Assembly: GCF_024267675.1 (NCBI RefSeq) | Contig: NZ_JALDYX010000011.1 | Coordinates: 1-64,000 of the forward strand | From: Marinobacterium sedimentorum | Lineage (GTDB): Bacteria; Pseudomonadota; Gammaproteobacteria; Pseudomonadales; Balneatricaceae | Length of the DNA stretch: 64,000 nt | Reading direction: 5' to 3' | In this document: piece after piece, positions 55,117 through 63,043 of the stretch | How positions within the stretch are numbered: the first letter of the stretch is position 1 | How the letters are laid out: each line of letters starts with the position of its first letter | Position numbers and translations under genes: made by a program | Notes under the pieces: model-generated | Databases searched by the model: none | Told to the model about the DNA's origin: nothing | The model's input: the letters and a program-made list of their open reading frames with translations, nothing else

Positions 55117-56466
55117 ATGAGCGCTGTTATTTATCCAACCACCAACTTCAAGGCCATCGAGCAGCTGACGATCGAGCGCGGCGAAGGCGTCTATGTCTAC
55201 GACAGCAACGGCAAGCAGTATCTGGAAGGCATGGCCGGTCTTTGGTGTACCTCCCTGGGCTATGGCAACCGCGAACTGATCGAGACGGCCGCCGAGCAGA
55301 TGGGCAGCCTGTCCTTTTCCCACATGTTTGGTGGCAAGACCCACAGTGTCGGGATGGAGCTGGCAGACAAGCTGGCCTCAATGGTGCCGGTGGAGAATGC
55401 CAGGGTGTTCTTTGGCAGCTCGGGCAGCGATGCCAACGATACCCATATCAAGATGCTGCATTACTACTTCAGTGCTATCGGCAAGCCGCAAAAGCGCAAG
55501 ATCATTGCCCGCGAACGCTCCTACCACGGGGTGACCGTGGCGGCGGCCTCGCTGACCGGGTTGCCGGTGAACCAGGCGCATTTCGACCTGCCGGTCGAGG
55601 CGCTGGGAATCCTGCGCACCGATGCGCCGCACTACTACCGGGGCGCCCTGGCCGGTGAAAGCGAGGCGGATTTCGTCACGCGCATCACCAACAATCTGGA
55701 GCAGCTGATACTGCGCGAAGGGCCCGATACCATCGCGGCCTTTATCGCCGAGCCGATCACCGGCGCCAGTGGCGTGATAGTGCCACCGGCCGGCTACTAC
55801 GAGAAGGTGCAGGCGATCCTGAACAAGTACGACATCCTGTTCTGGGCCGACGAGGTGATCACCGGCTTTGGTCGTACCGGCAATGATTTTGGCTGCACCA
55901 CCATGGGCATCGAGCGCCCGGCGCTCATGACCCTGGCCAAGCAGCTGTCCTCGGCCTACATGCCGATCAGCGCCTCGGTGATTAGCGGCGACCTGTACGA
56001 TGCCATGGTTGAGCCGAGCAACAAGCTGGGTGTGTTCGGGCATGGCTATACCTATTCGGGGCATCCGGTCGCCTGTGCAGTGGCACTGAAAACCCTCGAA
56101 ATCTACCAGCGCGACGATATCTTTGGCCGTGCCGCCCGCATGGGCGAGTACCTGCAGCGTCGCCTGGCGGAGTTCCGTGATCACCCGCTGGTGGGTGAAG
56201 TGCGTGGCAGCGGCATGATCGGCGCCCTGGAACTGGTGGCTGACAAGGCCAGCGGCAAGGCGTTTGACGGCGGTGCCGTGGGTGCCTTTGCCCAGCGCGC
56301 CTGCGAGCAGCACGGCCTGATCACCCGGGCGGTGGCCGGCTCCAGCATTGCCTTCTGCCCGCCGCTGATTATCAGCGAAGCGCAGATTGATGAACTGATC
56401 GAGAAGTTCGGCAAGGCCCTGGCCGACACCCAGGACTTCGTCACCCGCGAGAAACTGGTGGCCTGA
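55117..56466 (+). CDS. class III omega-aminotransferase (GABA/putrescine/beta-alanine type)
   Basis: The 449-residue PLP enzyme starts MSAVIYPTTNFKAIEQLTIE. Key parts are ARVFFGSSGSDANDTHIKML, ILFWADEVITGFGRTG (PLP Asp) and MTLAKQLSSAYMPISASV (Schiff-base Lys). The sequence style is that of the pyruvate-dependent SpuC/omega-APT group rather than classical GabT. Amino acceptor and donor are not decided by sequence. It lies in an operon with gabD and is followed by a strong terminator. Confidence 0.9.
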   Translation: MSAVIYPTTNFKAIEQLTIERGEGVYVYDSNGKQYLEGMAGLWCTSLGYGNRELIETAAEQMGSLSFSHMFGGKTHSVGMELADKLASMVPVENARVFFGSSGSDANDTHIKMLHYYFSAIGKPQKRKIIARERSYHGVTVAAASLTGLPVNQAHFDLPVEALGILRTDAPHYYRGALAGESEADFVTRITNNLEQLILREGPDTIAAFIAEPITGASGVIVPPAGYYEKVQAILNKYDILFWADEVITGFGRTGNDFGCTTMGIERPALMTLAKQLSSAYMPISASVISGDLYDAMVEPSNKLGVFGHGYTYSGHPVACAVALKTLEIYQRDDIFGRAARMGEYLQRRLAEFRDHPLVGEVRGSGMIGALELVADKASGKAFDGGAVGAFAQRACEQHGLITRAVAGSSIAFCPPLIISEAQIDELIEKFGKALADTQDFVTREKLVA

Positions 56467-56491
56467 TCACCTCAGCCTGACGTTGTACCCG

Positions 56492-56524
56492 GTAACCGCA
56501 CCCCATGCCTCTGGGGGCGGTTAC
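56492..56524. repeat. GTAACCGC...GCGGTTAC-type hairpin after the aminotransferase gene
   Basis: GGTAACCGC and GGCGGTTAC pair with an internal CCCC/GGGG extension. It is a first, T-less hairpin before the main terminator at 56560. Confidence 0.5.
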
Positions 56525-56559
56525 GCAGTCAGATCGGTGTTGCATCCCGATCATCCTTT

Positions 56560-56589
56560 GCCGCCGAACTCCCGTTCGGCGGCTTTTTT
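56560..56589 (+). terminator. intrinsic terminator of gabD-aminotransferase operon
   Basis: GCCGCCGAAC (56560-56569) pairs perfectly with GTTCGGCGGC (56574-56583) around TCCC, followed by six T residues. A copy of the GGA-loop repeat starts 2 bp later. Confidence 0.95.
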
Positions 56590-56591
56590 AT

Positions 56592-56750
56592 GTACAGGAT
56601 GTACGGTATGCCACGGGCGCAGGGATGCGCAGGAGTGGCGATGTACAGGATGTACGGCAGAAAAATGCTCCTGCATTTTCTGCATTCCCGCCATCCATGG
56701 CGGTCGTATGCCACGGGCGCAGGGGCCGTTTTTTGCTCCCGGCAAACAGG
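56592..56750. repeat. GGA-loop hairpin repeat (locus 3)
   Basis: Two copies of GTAC-AGGAT-GTAC (56592-56604 and 56643-56655) flank a ATGCCACGGGCGCAGG spacer, followed by GCAGAAAAAT/ATTTTCTGC around GCTCCTGC (56657-56683, one bulge) and CCGCCA-TCCA-TGGCGG (56688-56703). A further degraded copy of the spacer and hairpin runs to about 56750. The minus strand shows AGGA and TGGA tips. Confidence 0.9.
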
Positions 56751-56787
56751 TCAAATGTAATGTCTAGCGTAGCCGGTGCGTTTGTAG

Positions 56788-56820
56788 GTTGGGTGAAGAT
56801 CCGAAGGATCGTAACCCAAC
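56788..56820. repeat. GTTGGGT...ACCCAAC extragenic repeat
   Basis: GTTGGGT and ACCCAAC flank GATCC-GAA-GGATC, giving a two-step hairpin. This is one of the widespread degenerate extragenic repeats of proteobacteria (from memory, no search). Confidence 0.65.
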
Positions 56821-56906
56821 AGCGGGGTTGCACTGCCTTCTTCCAGCGTTGTCGAATTATTGGAGTTTTACCGGTGTCGGATAATCCTGGTTTCGCCTGT
56901 TGGCGC

Positions 56907-56939
56907 GTTACTTTCTTTGCTCGCGCGAAAGAAAGTAAC
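56907..56939. repeat. 12-bp perfect stem GTTACTTTCTTT / AAAGAAAGTAAC
   Basis: GTTACTTTCTTT (56907-56918) and AAAGAAAGTAAC (56928-56939) form a perfect 12-bp stem over a 9-nt loop. It resembles a repeat type seen between genes in many proteobacteria. It is the third distinct repeat family within 350 bp of degraded DNA. Confidence 0.75.
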
Positions 56940-57136
56940 CAAAGAAAGCGCCCGAAGAAGCCGCGACACTGCGCGCTGACATTATTTTCCGGGCACCGCT
57001 GACAGCACATCCTTGTGCCGCATCGGCGGCTCGGCATCCATGCCTCGCCCCTGACGGGCCTGATCGGAAAATAACCCCAGTGCTCGTCGGCTTCTAACGG
57101 GAAAGGGGTGCCAACGTCAGGCGTAGGGTGCACTGA

Positions 57137-57910
57137 TTGGAGCGAACTGCGCCATTGAACCCTACAGCGGCTAACGGCACAGCGCGTATATTGGTGATCT
57201 GGGAAATAGGTATACTGTCCCCGGAATTCCGCGAACAGGCTGTGGCAACGGCATCAGGAAGTTACGCCGAGCCGAAAGGGGTCTTATCTGTCACTGCTCC
57301 AGTCTTGTTTGGTCAGATACATATAGCGCCTATTCTGACGGAATATTTGCAACAGAATCCGTCTGTAGCAGTAAGAGCGGTTTTCTACGATCGCATCAGC
57401 AATATACTCGATGAGGGTTTGGACGTAGCCATCCGGATTGGCCATCTTAAAGACTCAAGTGTTTTTGCCACTCCAGTAGGAAGCATTCAGCGGCTTGTGT
57501 GCGCTTCGCCCATATATTTAAAAAAATACGGCATGCCCGGGCATCCTTCGGATCTCATAGATCATGAAATTATTCAGGCCTCGACGGTTGAGCCTTCAAC
57601 GACGTGGCAGTTTGAATCATCGACAGGCACGGAGTCGGTAAAAGTCTCCCCGCGTCTGCAGTGTTCACAGAATGGAGCGGCAATAGCAGCGGCCAAGCAA
57701 GGTTTTGGGATCACCCGCCTAATGTCGTATCAGATTGGTGAGGAGTTAAAAAACGGCTCCCTGACGCGCATATTACGTGACTACGAACCCAAACCACTTC
57801 CGGTCAGCATCATTCATCTCGAAGGGCGGCAAGCCAACGCAAAGATCAGATCGTTTATCGACCTTGCTATCGATCGATTAAGGGCCAGTCCCTATATAGA
57901 CCACTACTAA
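57137..57910 (+). pseudogene. headless LysR-family regulator (effector domain only)
   Basis: From about 57220 the frame encodes a good LTTR effector-binding domain: EPKGVLSVTAPVLFGQIHIA, VFYDRISNILDEGLDVAIRI and ASPIYLKKYGMPGHPSDLID. The DNA-binding helix-turn-helix and linker are missing; the 25 residues before are unrelated. The join contains GTATACTGTCCCCGG near 57210-57224, a sequence I associate with REP-transposase type elements. Base composition is more AT-rich than neighbours. The remnant cannot regulate on its own. Confidence 0.8.
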
Positions 57911-58249
57911 ACAGGTCATTCGATATTGCCAGTACCCAGAGGAAAGACAGCAAACGTATCGATAGAGCTGTCGGCCACTTTCGCTCGAAGTGAAGCAATG
58001 TCCGGTAAGTGCCCTTAGGGGGCACTCAATAAAGCGTTAATATACTCACCGCCAAACCACTTTTGGCCGGTCACGCCATTGCTGATCGGTCAGTCCGGCG
58101 AGTTTTTGCTGTCATGGGGTAGCCCAACGGCTGCACGAACTGCCGTAGATCCAGCAACCACTGCTTTGTGACCCGCAACGGCTATTTCCCGGCCTCAGGC
58201 GAGCCGGTGCCAGCGACACTCAGAACTAACCCCTTCCAAACTGTAAGTA
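57911..58249. other. intergenic region between the LysR remnant and the MITE-like element
   Basis: No gene supported. The sequence is of mixed composition and looks like decayed mobile-element DNA. Confidence 0.4.
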
Positions 58250-58418
58250 GGCCCTGTTGACGTTTGCAGGATATGTCCTGCGCGGAAGGGGTTGCTCTGC
58301 AAAACGCATCATACGGCTTCAGCGAACTTGCAAAGGGAGCCACCCTGAGCGTCGTCCGCTTCATTGTCTGAGGGATTTTGCAGAGCAACAGAACGCATCC
58401 GCAAACGCCAACAGGGCC
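58250..58418. mobile_element. 169-bp MITE-like element
   Basis: Terminal inverted repeats of 18 bp with one mismatch, GGCCCTGTTGACGTTTGC (58250-58267) and its complement at 58401-58418, are flanked by TA on both sides (58248-58249, 58419-58420), as expected of a TA target duplication. An inner perfect 14-bp inverted repeat, GTTGCTCTGCAAAA (58291-58304) and its complement at 58376-58389, makes the element foldable. It carries no gene and would need a transposase in trans. End sequence and TA target recall some IS5-family (IS427-like) elements; that link is inference. Confidence 0.8.
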
Positions 58419-58485
58419 TATAGTGACTCTTTAGTGAGGCGGCTCGAAAGCCGTTCCGTGGAATATCAGCAAGGGAAGTAAGCAT

Positions 58486-58953
58486 ATGTTAAATAGCGTG
58501 ACGGTCAGAAGCTTCTGTTTGGCAGTGGTCATGGCGCTGGGTGCCGGTTGTGCGCAGCACAGCGGCATGATGGAAGAGGGCCTGATGCAGGAGGGGGTGG
58601 CGACCGATCCCGGCAGCGCCCAGGGCACCAGCTGGCAGTGGTTGTCGAAAACCACGCCGAGGGAAATGCTCGAGGTCGCACAGCCGGAGCGCTATACCCT
58701 GGCGCTGCAGCCGGATGGCAGGGTGCAGGCGCAGTTTGATTGCAACCGGGGGCACGGCAGCTACGAGATTAGTGATGGCAGGCTAACAATCGGCCCCGTC
58801 GCCACGACGATGATGGTCTGCTTGCCGGGGTCTTTGGATGCCGTTTACGGCCAGGCATTGGAGAAGGTGGAAAGCTTTCGCGTCGAAAACGGCGAGCTGC
58901 TGCTGGGGCTTGAAGACGAGGGAGGAACATTGCGCTTCAGGGCGGCACCCTGA
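58486..58953 (+). CDS. META-domain (HslJ-like) lipoprotein
   Basis: The 155-residue precursor has a lipoprotein signal (SFCLAVVMALGAGC, lipid Cys22) and then a META domain: TSWQWLSKTT, YTLALQPDGRVQAQFDCNRGHGSYEIS and TTMMVCLPG. The two Cys in FDCNRG and MVCLPG fit the disulfide-like pattern of HslJ homologues. Such proteins are implicated in stress or heat-inducible envelope functions; the exact role is unknown. The start has AAGGGAAG upstream. Confidence 0.82.
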   Translation: MLNSVTVRSFCLAVVMALGAGCAQHSGMMEEGLMQEGVATDPGSAQGTSWQWLSKTTPREMLEVAQPERYTLALQPDGRVQAQFDCNRGHGSYEISDGRLTIGPVATTMMVCLPGSLDAVYGQALEKVESFRVENGELLLGLEDEGGTLRFRAAP

Positions 58954-58996
58954 GTGCATCGCCGGATCCCCGGCCGGGGATCCAGTGTTCATTGCC

Positions 58997-59704
58997 TCAA
59001 TTCAGCAGCACAAAAAAGCCCGAGGTGATCGCAAACACCATCACGAAGTTGCGCAGAAAGCGGCCGTTGATGGATTTGTGCACCAGGTGGCTCAGCAGCA
59101 TGCCGGCCAGCAGGGCGGGCAGCAGCCAGAGCATGGGGGTAATGCCGGATGATTCCAGATGGCCGCTTCCGGCCAGTACCGCCAGCGAGACAATTTCACC
59201 AATCAGGAAGCAGAGCGCGACCGAGGCCCGCAGTGTCGCCACCGGCATATGCTGGTACACCAGCGCCAGGGGCGGGCCGCCAATGCCGGTCGCTGTTTCG
59301 GTGATGCCGGTGATAACGCCGGTGGAGACGAAAGCCCGCTTGCCGGGGGAGAAAACCGGTGCCAGCCAGGTGGCGACCGAGGCCGCAATGGTCGATACAC
59401 CGATCAGAATGTTCAGGTAATTGAGCGGCAGTACGATCAGCACCCAGAGACCGCCAAAGGTCCCCAGCACCCGCCCCAGCGTTATCCACTTGGTGCCCAT
59501 CAGGTCAATGGCATCGCGTTCGCGCCAGGCAACGGCGGCATTAAGGGGCAGCATCAGTACCAGCAAGCCGACCGGCAGCAGCGACGGCTGCAAAATGCCC
59601 AGCACCGGGGCGACGATAAGCGCGAAGCCCATGCCGGTGCTGCCCTGTATAAAGGCGCCGCTGGCCACGGCCAGCGCCAGCCAGCCAAAAATTTCCGGGT
59701 TCAT
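58997..59704 (-). CDS. TauE/SafE-family membrane exporter (second copy)
   Basis: The 235-residue protein of about eight helices has the family repeats GAFIQGSTGMGFALIVAPVL and GVITGITETATGIGGPPLALV. It lies 46 bp downstream of the deaminase gene on the same strand, so it is probably the third gene of the NCS2-deaminase-TauE operon. Export of a small anion made by, or accompanying, nucleobase breakdown would be in keeping with this place; no specific substrate can be named. Confidence 0.82.
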   Translation of the reverse strand: MNPEIFGWLALAVASGAFIQGSTGMGFALIVAPVLGILQPSLLPVGLLVLMLPLNAAVAWRERDAIDLMGTKWITLGRVLGTFGGLWVLIVLPLNYLNILIGVSTIAASVATWLAPVFSPGKRAFVSTGVITGITETATGIGGPPLALVYQHMPVATLRASVALCFLIGEIVSLAVLAGSGHLESSGITPMLWLLPALLAGMLLSHLVHKSINGRFLRNFVMVFAITSGFFVLLN

Positions 59705-59750
59705 AGGGGAGATTCATCCTGTGTTGCAGATTGAGGAAAACCTGTGGCTA

Positions 59751-61214
59751 TCAGCCGCTGCATGCTGCGGCAAGGGTATCGGCCGGGCCTTGGCTGCCCG
59801 GGTTCCGGCGGCTACGTTCGGCATGCTGCTGCCGGTGCTGATCCGAGAAGCTGTGGATTTTCTGGATCGGGGCCCCGGCAACACCGGCTTTGGCCTCTGC
59901 GCTGACCTGGCGCATCAGCGCCCGGGCGTCCCAGTCCAGCGGCCAGCCCTGCCATAGCCGCAGTTTGCCATCGACAAAGACGCCTTCGATCTGGTCACGG
60001 TTGGCCAGGCGCACCAGCTCCCAGCTCAGATCCCAGGATGGCACCATCTCCGGAACCTCCAGATCAATCAGCAGGAAGTCGGCCGCCCGGCCGGCGGCAA
60101 TTTCGCCGGTTTTGCGGCCCAGCCCGAGCACGTCGGCGCCGCCCAGGGTGGCCTTCTCCAGCCAGGGCCAGCCACCGCCACAGGATGAGTCGCCGGCGGC
60201 CATGCCGAAGGCAAAGCGCTGGGCGGCCTCGGCGTAATCCATCAGGCGAAAGCCATCACTGCGGGTACCATCGGTGCCCAGCCCCAGGCGGATATTGAAG
60301 GCGTGCATCAGCTCGGCCTGGGCCACGGCATTGCCTTTCCAGGCACTGGCCACCGGGTTGTAGGAGACGGCGGTATCGGTCTGCTGAATCATGTGGATTT
60401 CAGTTGGCGTCAGCAGGGTAGCGTGGGCCAGCAGTGTCTGGGGGCCCAGAGCGCCGGCGTGATACAGATGTTCAACAGGACGCTGGCCGCGCTGCTCCAG
60501 TGAGCGCTCAACCGCCACCAGGTGTTCATTGGCATGGGTCTGAAAGATGATGCCGGCTTCACGACACAGAGACGAAACGGCGTGCAGCATTTCATCGGTT
60601 GCAATCTCGGGTATGGGGATGGCCAGGGAAGGGCTGACCAGGTGGCCGGACCCCTGCCAGGCACTGATATGCTGGTCGGCCCTGGCGAGGATGCTGTTCT
60701 TGTCCAGCAGCGTCGTGCCCTGCTTGTCATTGCAGACCATGCCGAGCACGCAGCGAATGCCGGCTTCCTCGGTGGCGCGGGCAATGCTGCTCAGTGCCGC
60801 GGAAGAGCGGGTGCCGGCATCGCAGACGGTGGTAAAGCCGCCGCGCAGGGCTTCCAGTGCCGCCAGCTTGCTGCTCAGATAGAGGAAATTTTCATCAAGG
60901 CTCGCTTCCAGAGGCACCCAGACACGGCGAAATATCTCCGACGGTTCGCCAAACACCAGCGCCTTGCCAAAGGCCTGGGTCAGGTGGTGATGGGTATCGA
61001 TAAAGCCGGGCATGATCAGGCGGCCAGGCAGCGACAGCAGCGGCACAGCGGGCGCCTGGCGCTGCAGTTCGGCGACGCTGCCAACGGCGCTGATGTTCCC
61101 CTGGCTAACCAGGATGGCCTGGCCCTGTACCGGCTTGTCCCGGAGCAAAAGCCACTCGGGGGCCAGAATCTGTTCGGGCGCGTTAAAGTTGTTGGGGGAG
61201 AAGGGAGCTGTCAT
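59751..61214 (-). CDS. Atz/Trz-family amidohydrolase (nucleobase deaminase)
   Basis: The 487-residue metal-dependent hydrolase has a composite domain start (ILAPEWLLLRDKPVQGQAIL). The barrel metal site appears as MPGFIDTHHHLTQAF, then QTHANEHL (His) and LGLGTDGTRSDG (metal Asp). This pattern is that of 8-oxoguanine, isoguanine or triazine-type aminohydrolases. It is encoded 96 bp downstream of an NCS2 nucleobase permease, so a purine- or pterin-like base is the likely substrate. It might also be an amidase on the imported compound. Confidence 0.82.
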   Translation of the reverse strand: MTAPFSPNNFNAPEQILAPEWLLLRDKPVQGQAILVSQGNISAVGSVAELQRQAPAVPLLSLPGRLIMPGFIDTHHHLTQAFGKALVFGEPSEIFRRVWVPLEASLDENFLYLSSKLAALEALRGGFTTVCDAGTRSSAALSSIARATEEAGIRCVLGMVCNDKQGTTLLDKNSILARADQHISAWQGSGHLVSPSLAIPIPEIATDEMLHAVSSLCREAGIIFQTHANEHLVAVERSLEQRGQRPVEHLYHAGALGPQTLLAHATLLTPTEIHMIQQTDTAVSYNPVASAWKGNAVAQAELMHAFNIRLGLGTDGTRSDGFRLMDYAEAAQRFAFGMAAGDSSCGGGWPWLEKATLGGADVLGLGRKTGEIAAGRAADFLLIDLEVPEMVPSWDLSWELVRLANRDQIEGVFVDGKLRLWQGWPLDWDARALMRQVSAEAKAGVAGAPIQKIHSFSDQHRQQHAERSRRNPGSQGPADTLAAACSG

Positions 61215-61310
61215 TGGAATTCCGCCAGTGTGTTCATTGAGAGTATGTAGCGGGCGCCGACGGGACCTGGGTCCCGCCGGTGCCTTGGCCCTGCGGTTGT
61301 CCGAGCGGGA

Positions 61311-62675
61311 TCAGTTCTGCGACTGGATGGTCTTTTCCAGCGGGGCAGGCTTAGGTTCAGGCGCAGACTGGGTGTGATGAAAGATCGCATTCAGGACTGC
61401 GGCCGTAATGGCGCCGGCGGCGACACCGTTGCCCAGGAAGGCGGCGATGCCGGTCGGGAAATTGCTGTAGGCGCCGGGTACCAGGATCGGAAACAGACCC
61501 ACCGCCAGGGCGACCGCAACAACATACATGTTGGCGCTGTCGCGCAGGTCGGTACGGCGCAGCATTTCAATGCCCATGACGCCGACGATGGCAAAGAGCA
61601 CCAGCCCGGTGCCGCCGATCACGGCATCGGGTATGACCTGAATGGCGCTGGTAAAGGGTGCCAGAAACGAAATGACAATCAGCATGCAGCCGGCGGCTAC
61701 GGTGACCCAGCGCGAGCGGATGCCGGTTGCCTGAACCACGCCGATATTTTCACCGCTGGTGATGATCAGCGAGGTACCAAAGAAGCCGCCCAGAAAGGAG
61801 ATAATGGCGTCACCGCGGATGGTGCTGGCAACGTCCCGTTCCTTGTCGAGCTCCTTGCCGACCACCTCGCTGATGGCCACGGTCTGACCGGTGGCTTCCA
61901 CCATGGAGATCATGCAGAAAATCATCAGCGGCAGGGCAGCGATAATATCAAAGGTGGGCATGCCAAAAGGCAGTACCTGGGGTACGCCGACCAGGGGTGT
62001 GAGGCTGAAGTTCTCGGTATGCATGGCGCCGGTCATGAAGGCGATCAGGGTGCCGCCGATCAGGCCGCCGAGAATGGCCAGTTGCTTGAATATGCCGGTC
62101 AGAAAGCGGGCCATCAGTACTGTCAGTACAATGGTCGCGAAGGCCAGGAAGATATTGCCGGGGTCGGCAAAGTCGGGCGCTTCAGGGTTTCTGCCAACGA
62201 TCAGCAGGCCCAGGATTTTCACCAGGTTGACACCCACCAACAGCAACATGGTGCCTATGACCATGGACGGGAAGAACCTCAGCAGGCGCTTGAACACCGG
62301 TAGCACGACAAAATAGAACAGACCGGTCAGAATGACCGCGCCCGACGCCGTCGCTGCGTCGTACTGCTGTGCAATCTGAATAAACAGAATGATCGGGGCA
62401 CCGCCTGGCAGCATGATAAATGGCAGGCGGGAACCAAAACCCGCGTAGCCAATAGACTGTAGCAAGGTGCCCAGACCGCAGATCAGAAAGGTGGCGCTGA
62501 GCAGGCTGGCGGTGAGGTCGGCATCGAAGCCCAGGATTCTGGACATCAGGAAGACCGAGGCGATGGGGGAGGCGGCCATAACCAGCACGTGCTGCAAGCC
62601 GAAGGCGAGCAGTGTTCGTAATGGCAGCTTTTCATCCACGGGGGCAGTCTTGCCCACGGCATCTGTGTTTAACAT
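61311..62675 (-). CDS. NCS2-family nucleobase permease (xanthine/uracil type)
   Basis: The 454-residue membrane protein has about 12 to 14 helices. LRTLLAFGLQHVLVMAASPI is the NCS2 start, with FIMLPGGAPIILFIQIA and the motif region FFGTSLIITSGENIGVVQATG, in which the signature TSGENIGVVQATGI stands where classical members show xENxG. It imports a purine- or pyrimidine-like base with a proton. AAGGAAA precedes the start. It is the first gene of the operon; four operator palindromes lie upstream. Confidence 0.9.
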   Translation of the reverse strand: MLNTDAVGKTAPVDEKLPLRTLLAFGLQHVLVMAASPIASVFLMSRILGFDADLTASLLSATFLICGLGTLLQSIGYAGFGSRLPFIMLPGGAPIILFIQIAQQYDAATASGAVILTGLFYFVVLPVFKRLLRFFPSMVIGTMLLLVGVNLVKILGLLIVGRNPEAPDFADPGNIFLAFATIVLTVLMARFLTGIFKQLAILGGLIGGTLIAFMTGAMHTENFSLTPLVGVPQVLPFGMPTFDIIAALPLMIFCMISMVEATGQTVAISEVVGKELDKERDVASTIRGDAIISFLGGFFGTSLIITSGENIGVVQATGIRSRWVTVAAGCMLIVISFLAPFTSAIQVIPDAVIGGTGLVLFAIVGVMGIEMLRRTDLRDSANMYVVAVALAVGLFPILVPGAYSNFPTGIAAFLGNGVAAGAITAAVLNAIFHHTQSAPEPKPAPLEKTIQSQN

Positions 62676-62740
62676 TTTGATTTTCCTTTGTATTTATTGT
62701 CGGCGTTAAGGCATCAAAGCATGTTGCTGCACGGCACTGA

Positions 62741-62754
62741 CCAAATCGATTTGG
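62741..62754. promoter_or_regulatory. LacI-type operator O1 (CCAAATCGATTTGG)
   Basis: This is a perfect 14-bp palindrome 66 bp upstream of the permease start. The 10-bp core AAATCGATTT occurs four times in the 368-bp divergent region. Confidence 0.85.
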
Positions 62755-62845
62755 GTTGGAGGTAAAAAATTCCCCGTACCTCTTTCCGGCAGAAAAAGCA
62801 GATACGGGGTCCTGAAACCCGAAAACCTAAAGGGTAGGCATGCAT

Positions 62846-62855
62846 AAATCGATTT
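62846..62855. promoter_or_regulatory. LacI-type operator O2 (AAATCGATTT)
   Basis: The second perfect core palindrome lies 103 bp from O1, with TTTTGG on its right side. Confidence 0.8.
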
Positions 62856-62877
62856 TGGTTGCATTTCGTCGTGGCCT

Positions 62878-62887
62878 AAATCGATTT
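62878..62887. promoter_or_regulatory. LacI-type operator O3 (AAATCGATTT)
   Basis: The third core palindrome begins exactly 32 bp after O2, three helical turns away and on the same DNA face, which permits side-by-side binding. Confidence 0.8.
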
Positions 62888-62975
62888 GGTTAACGTACCT
62901 CCGTTAATGATTTCTGTCAACCGCTTCTGTTACAGGGGGAAGGAGTACCGGATAGCTCTGGGGCTCACGTATGCC

Positions 62976-62985
62976 AAATCGATTT
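62976..62985. promoter_or_regulatory. LacI-type operator O4 (AAATCGATTT)
   Basis: The fourth core palindrome, written CCAAATCGATTTAG, lies 58 bp upstream of the lacI-family start. It could mediate autorepression and, with O1-O3, DNA looping. Confidence 0.8.
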
Positions 62986-63043
62986 AGAACGGCGGCCGGT
63001 TTGGGTATACTCAGACGCTGTGCAGCCCGAATTCGAGTGCCCC

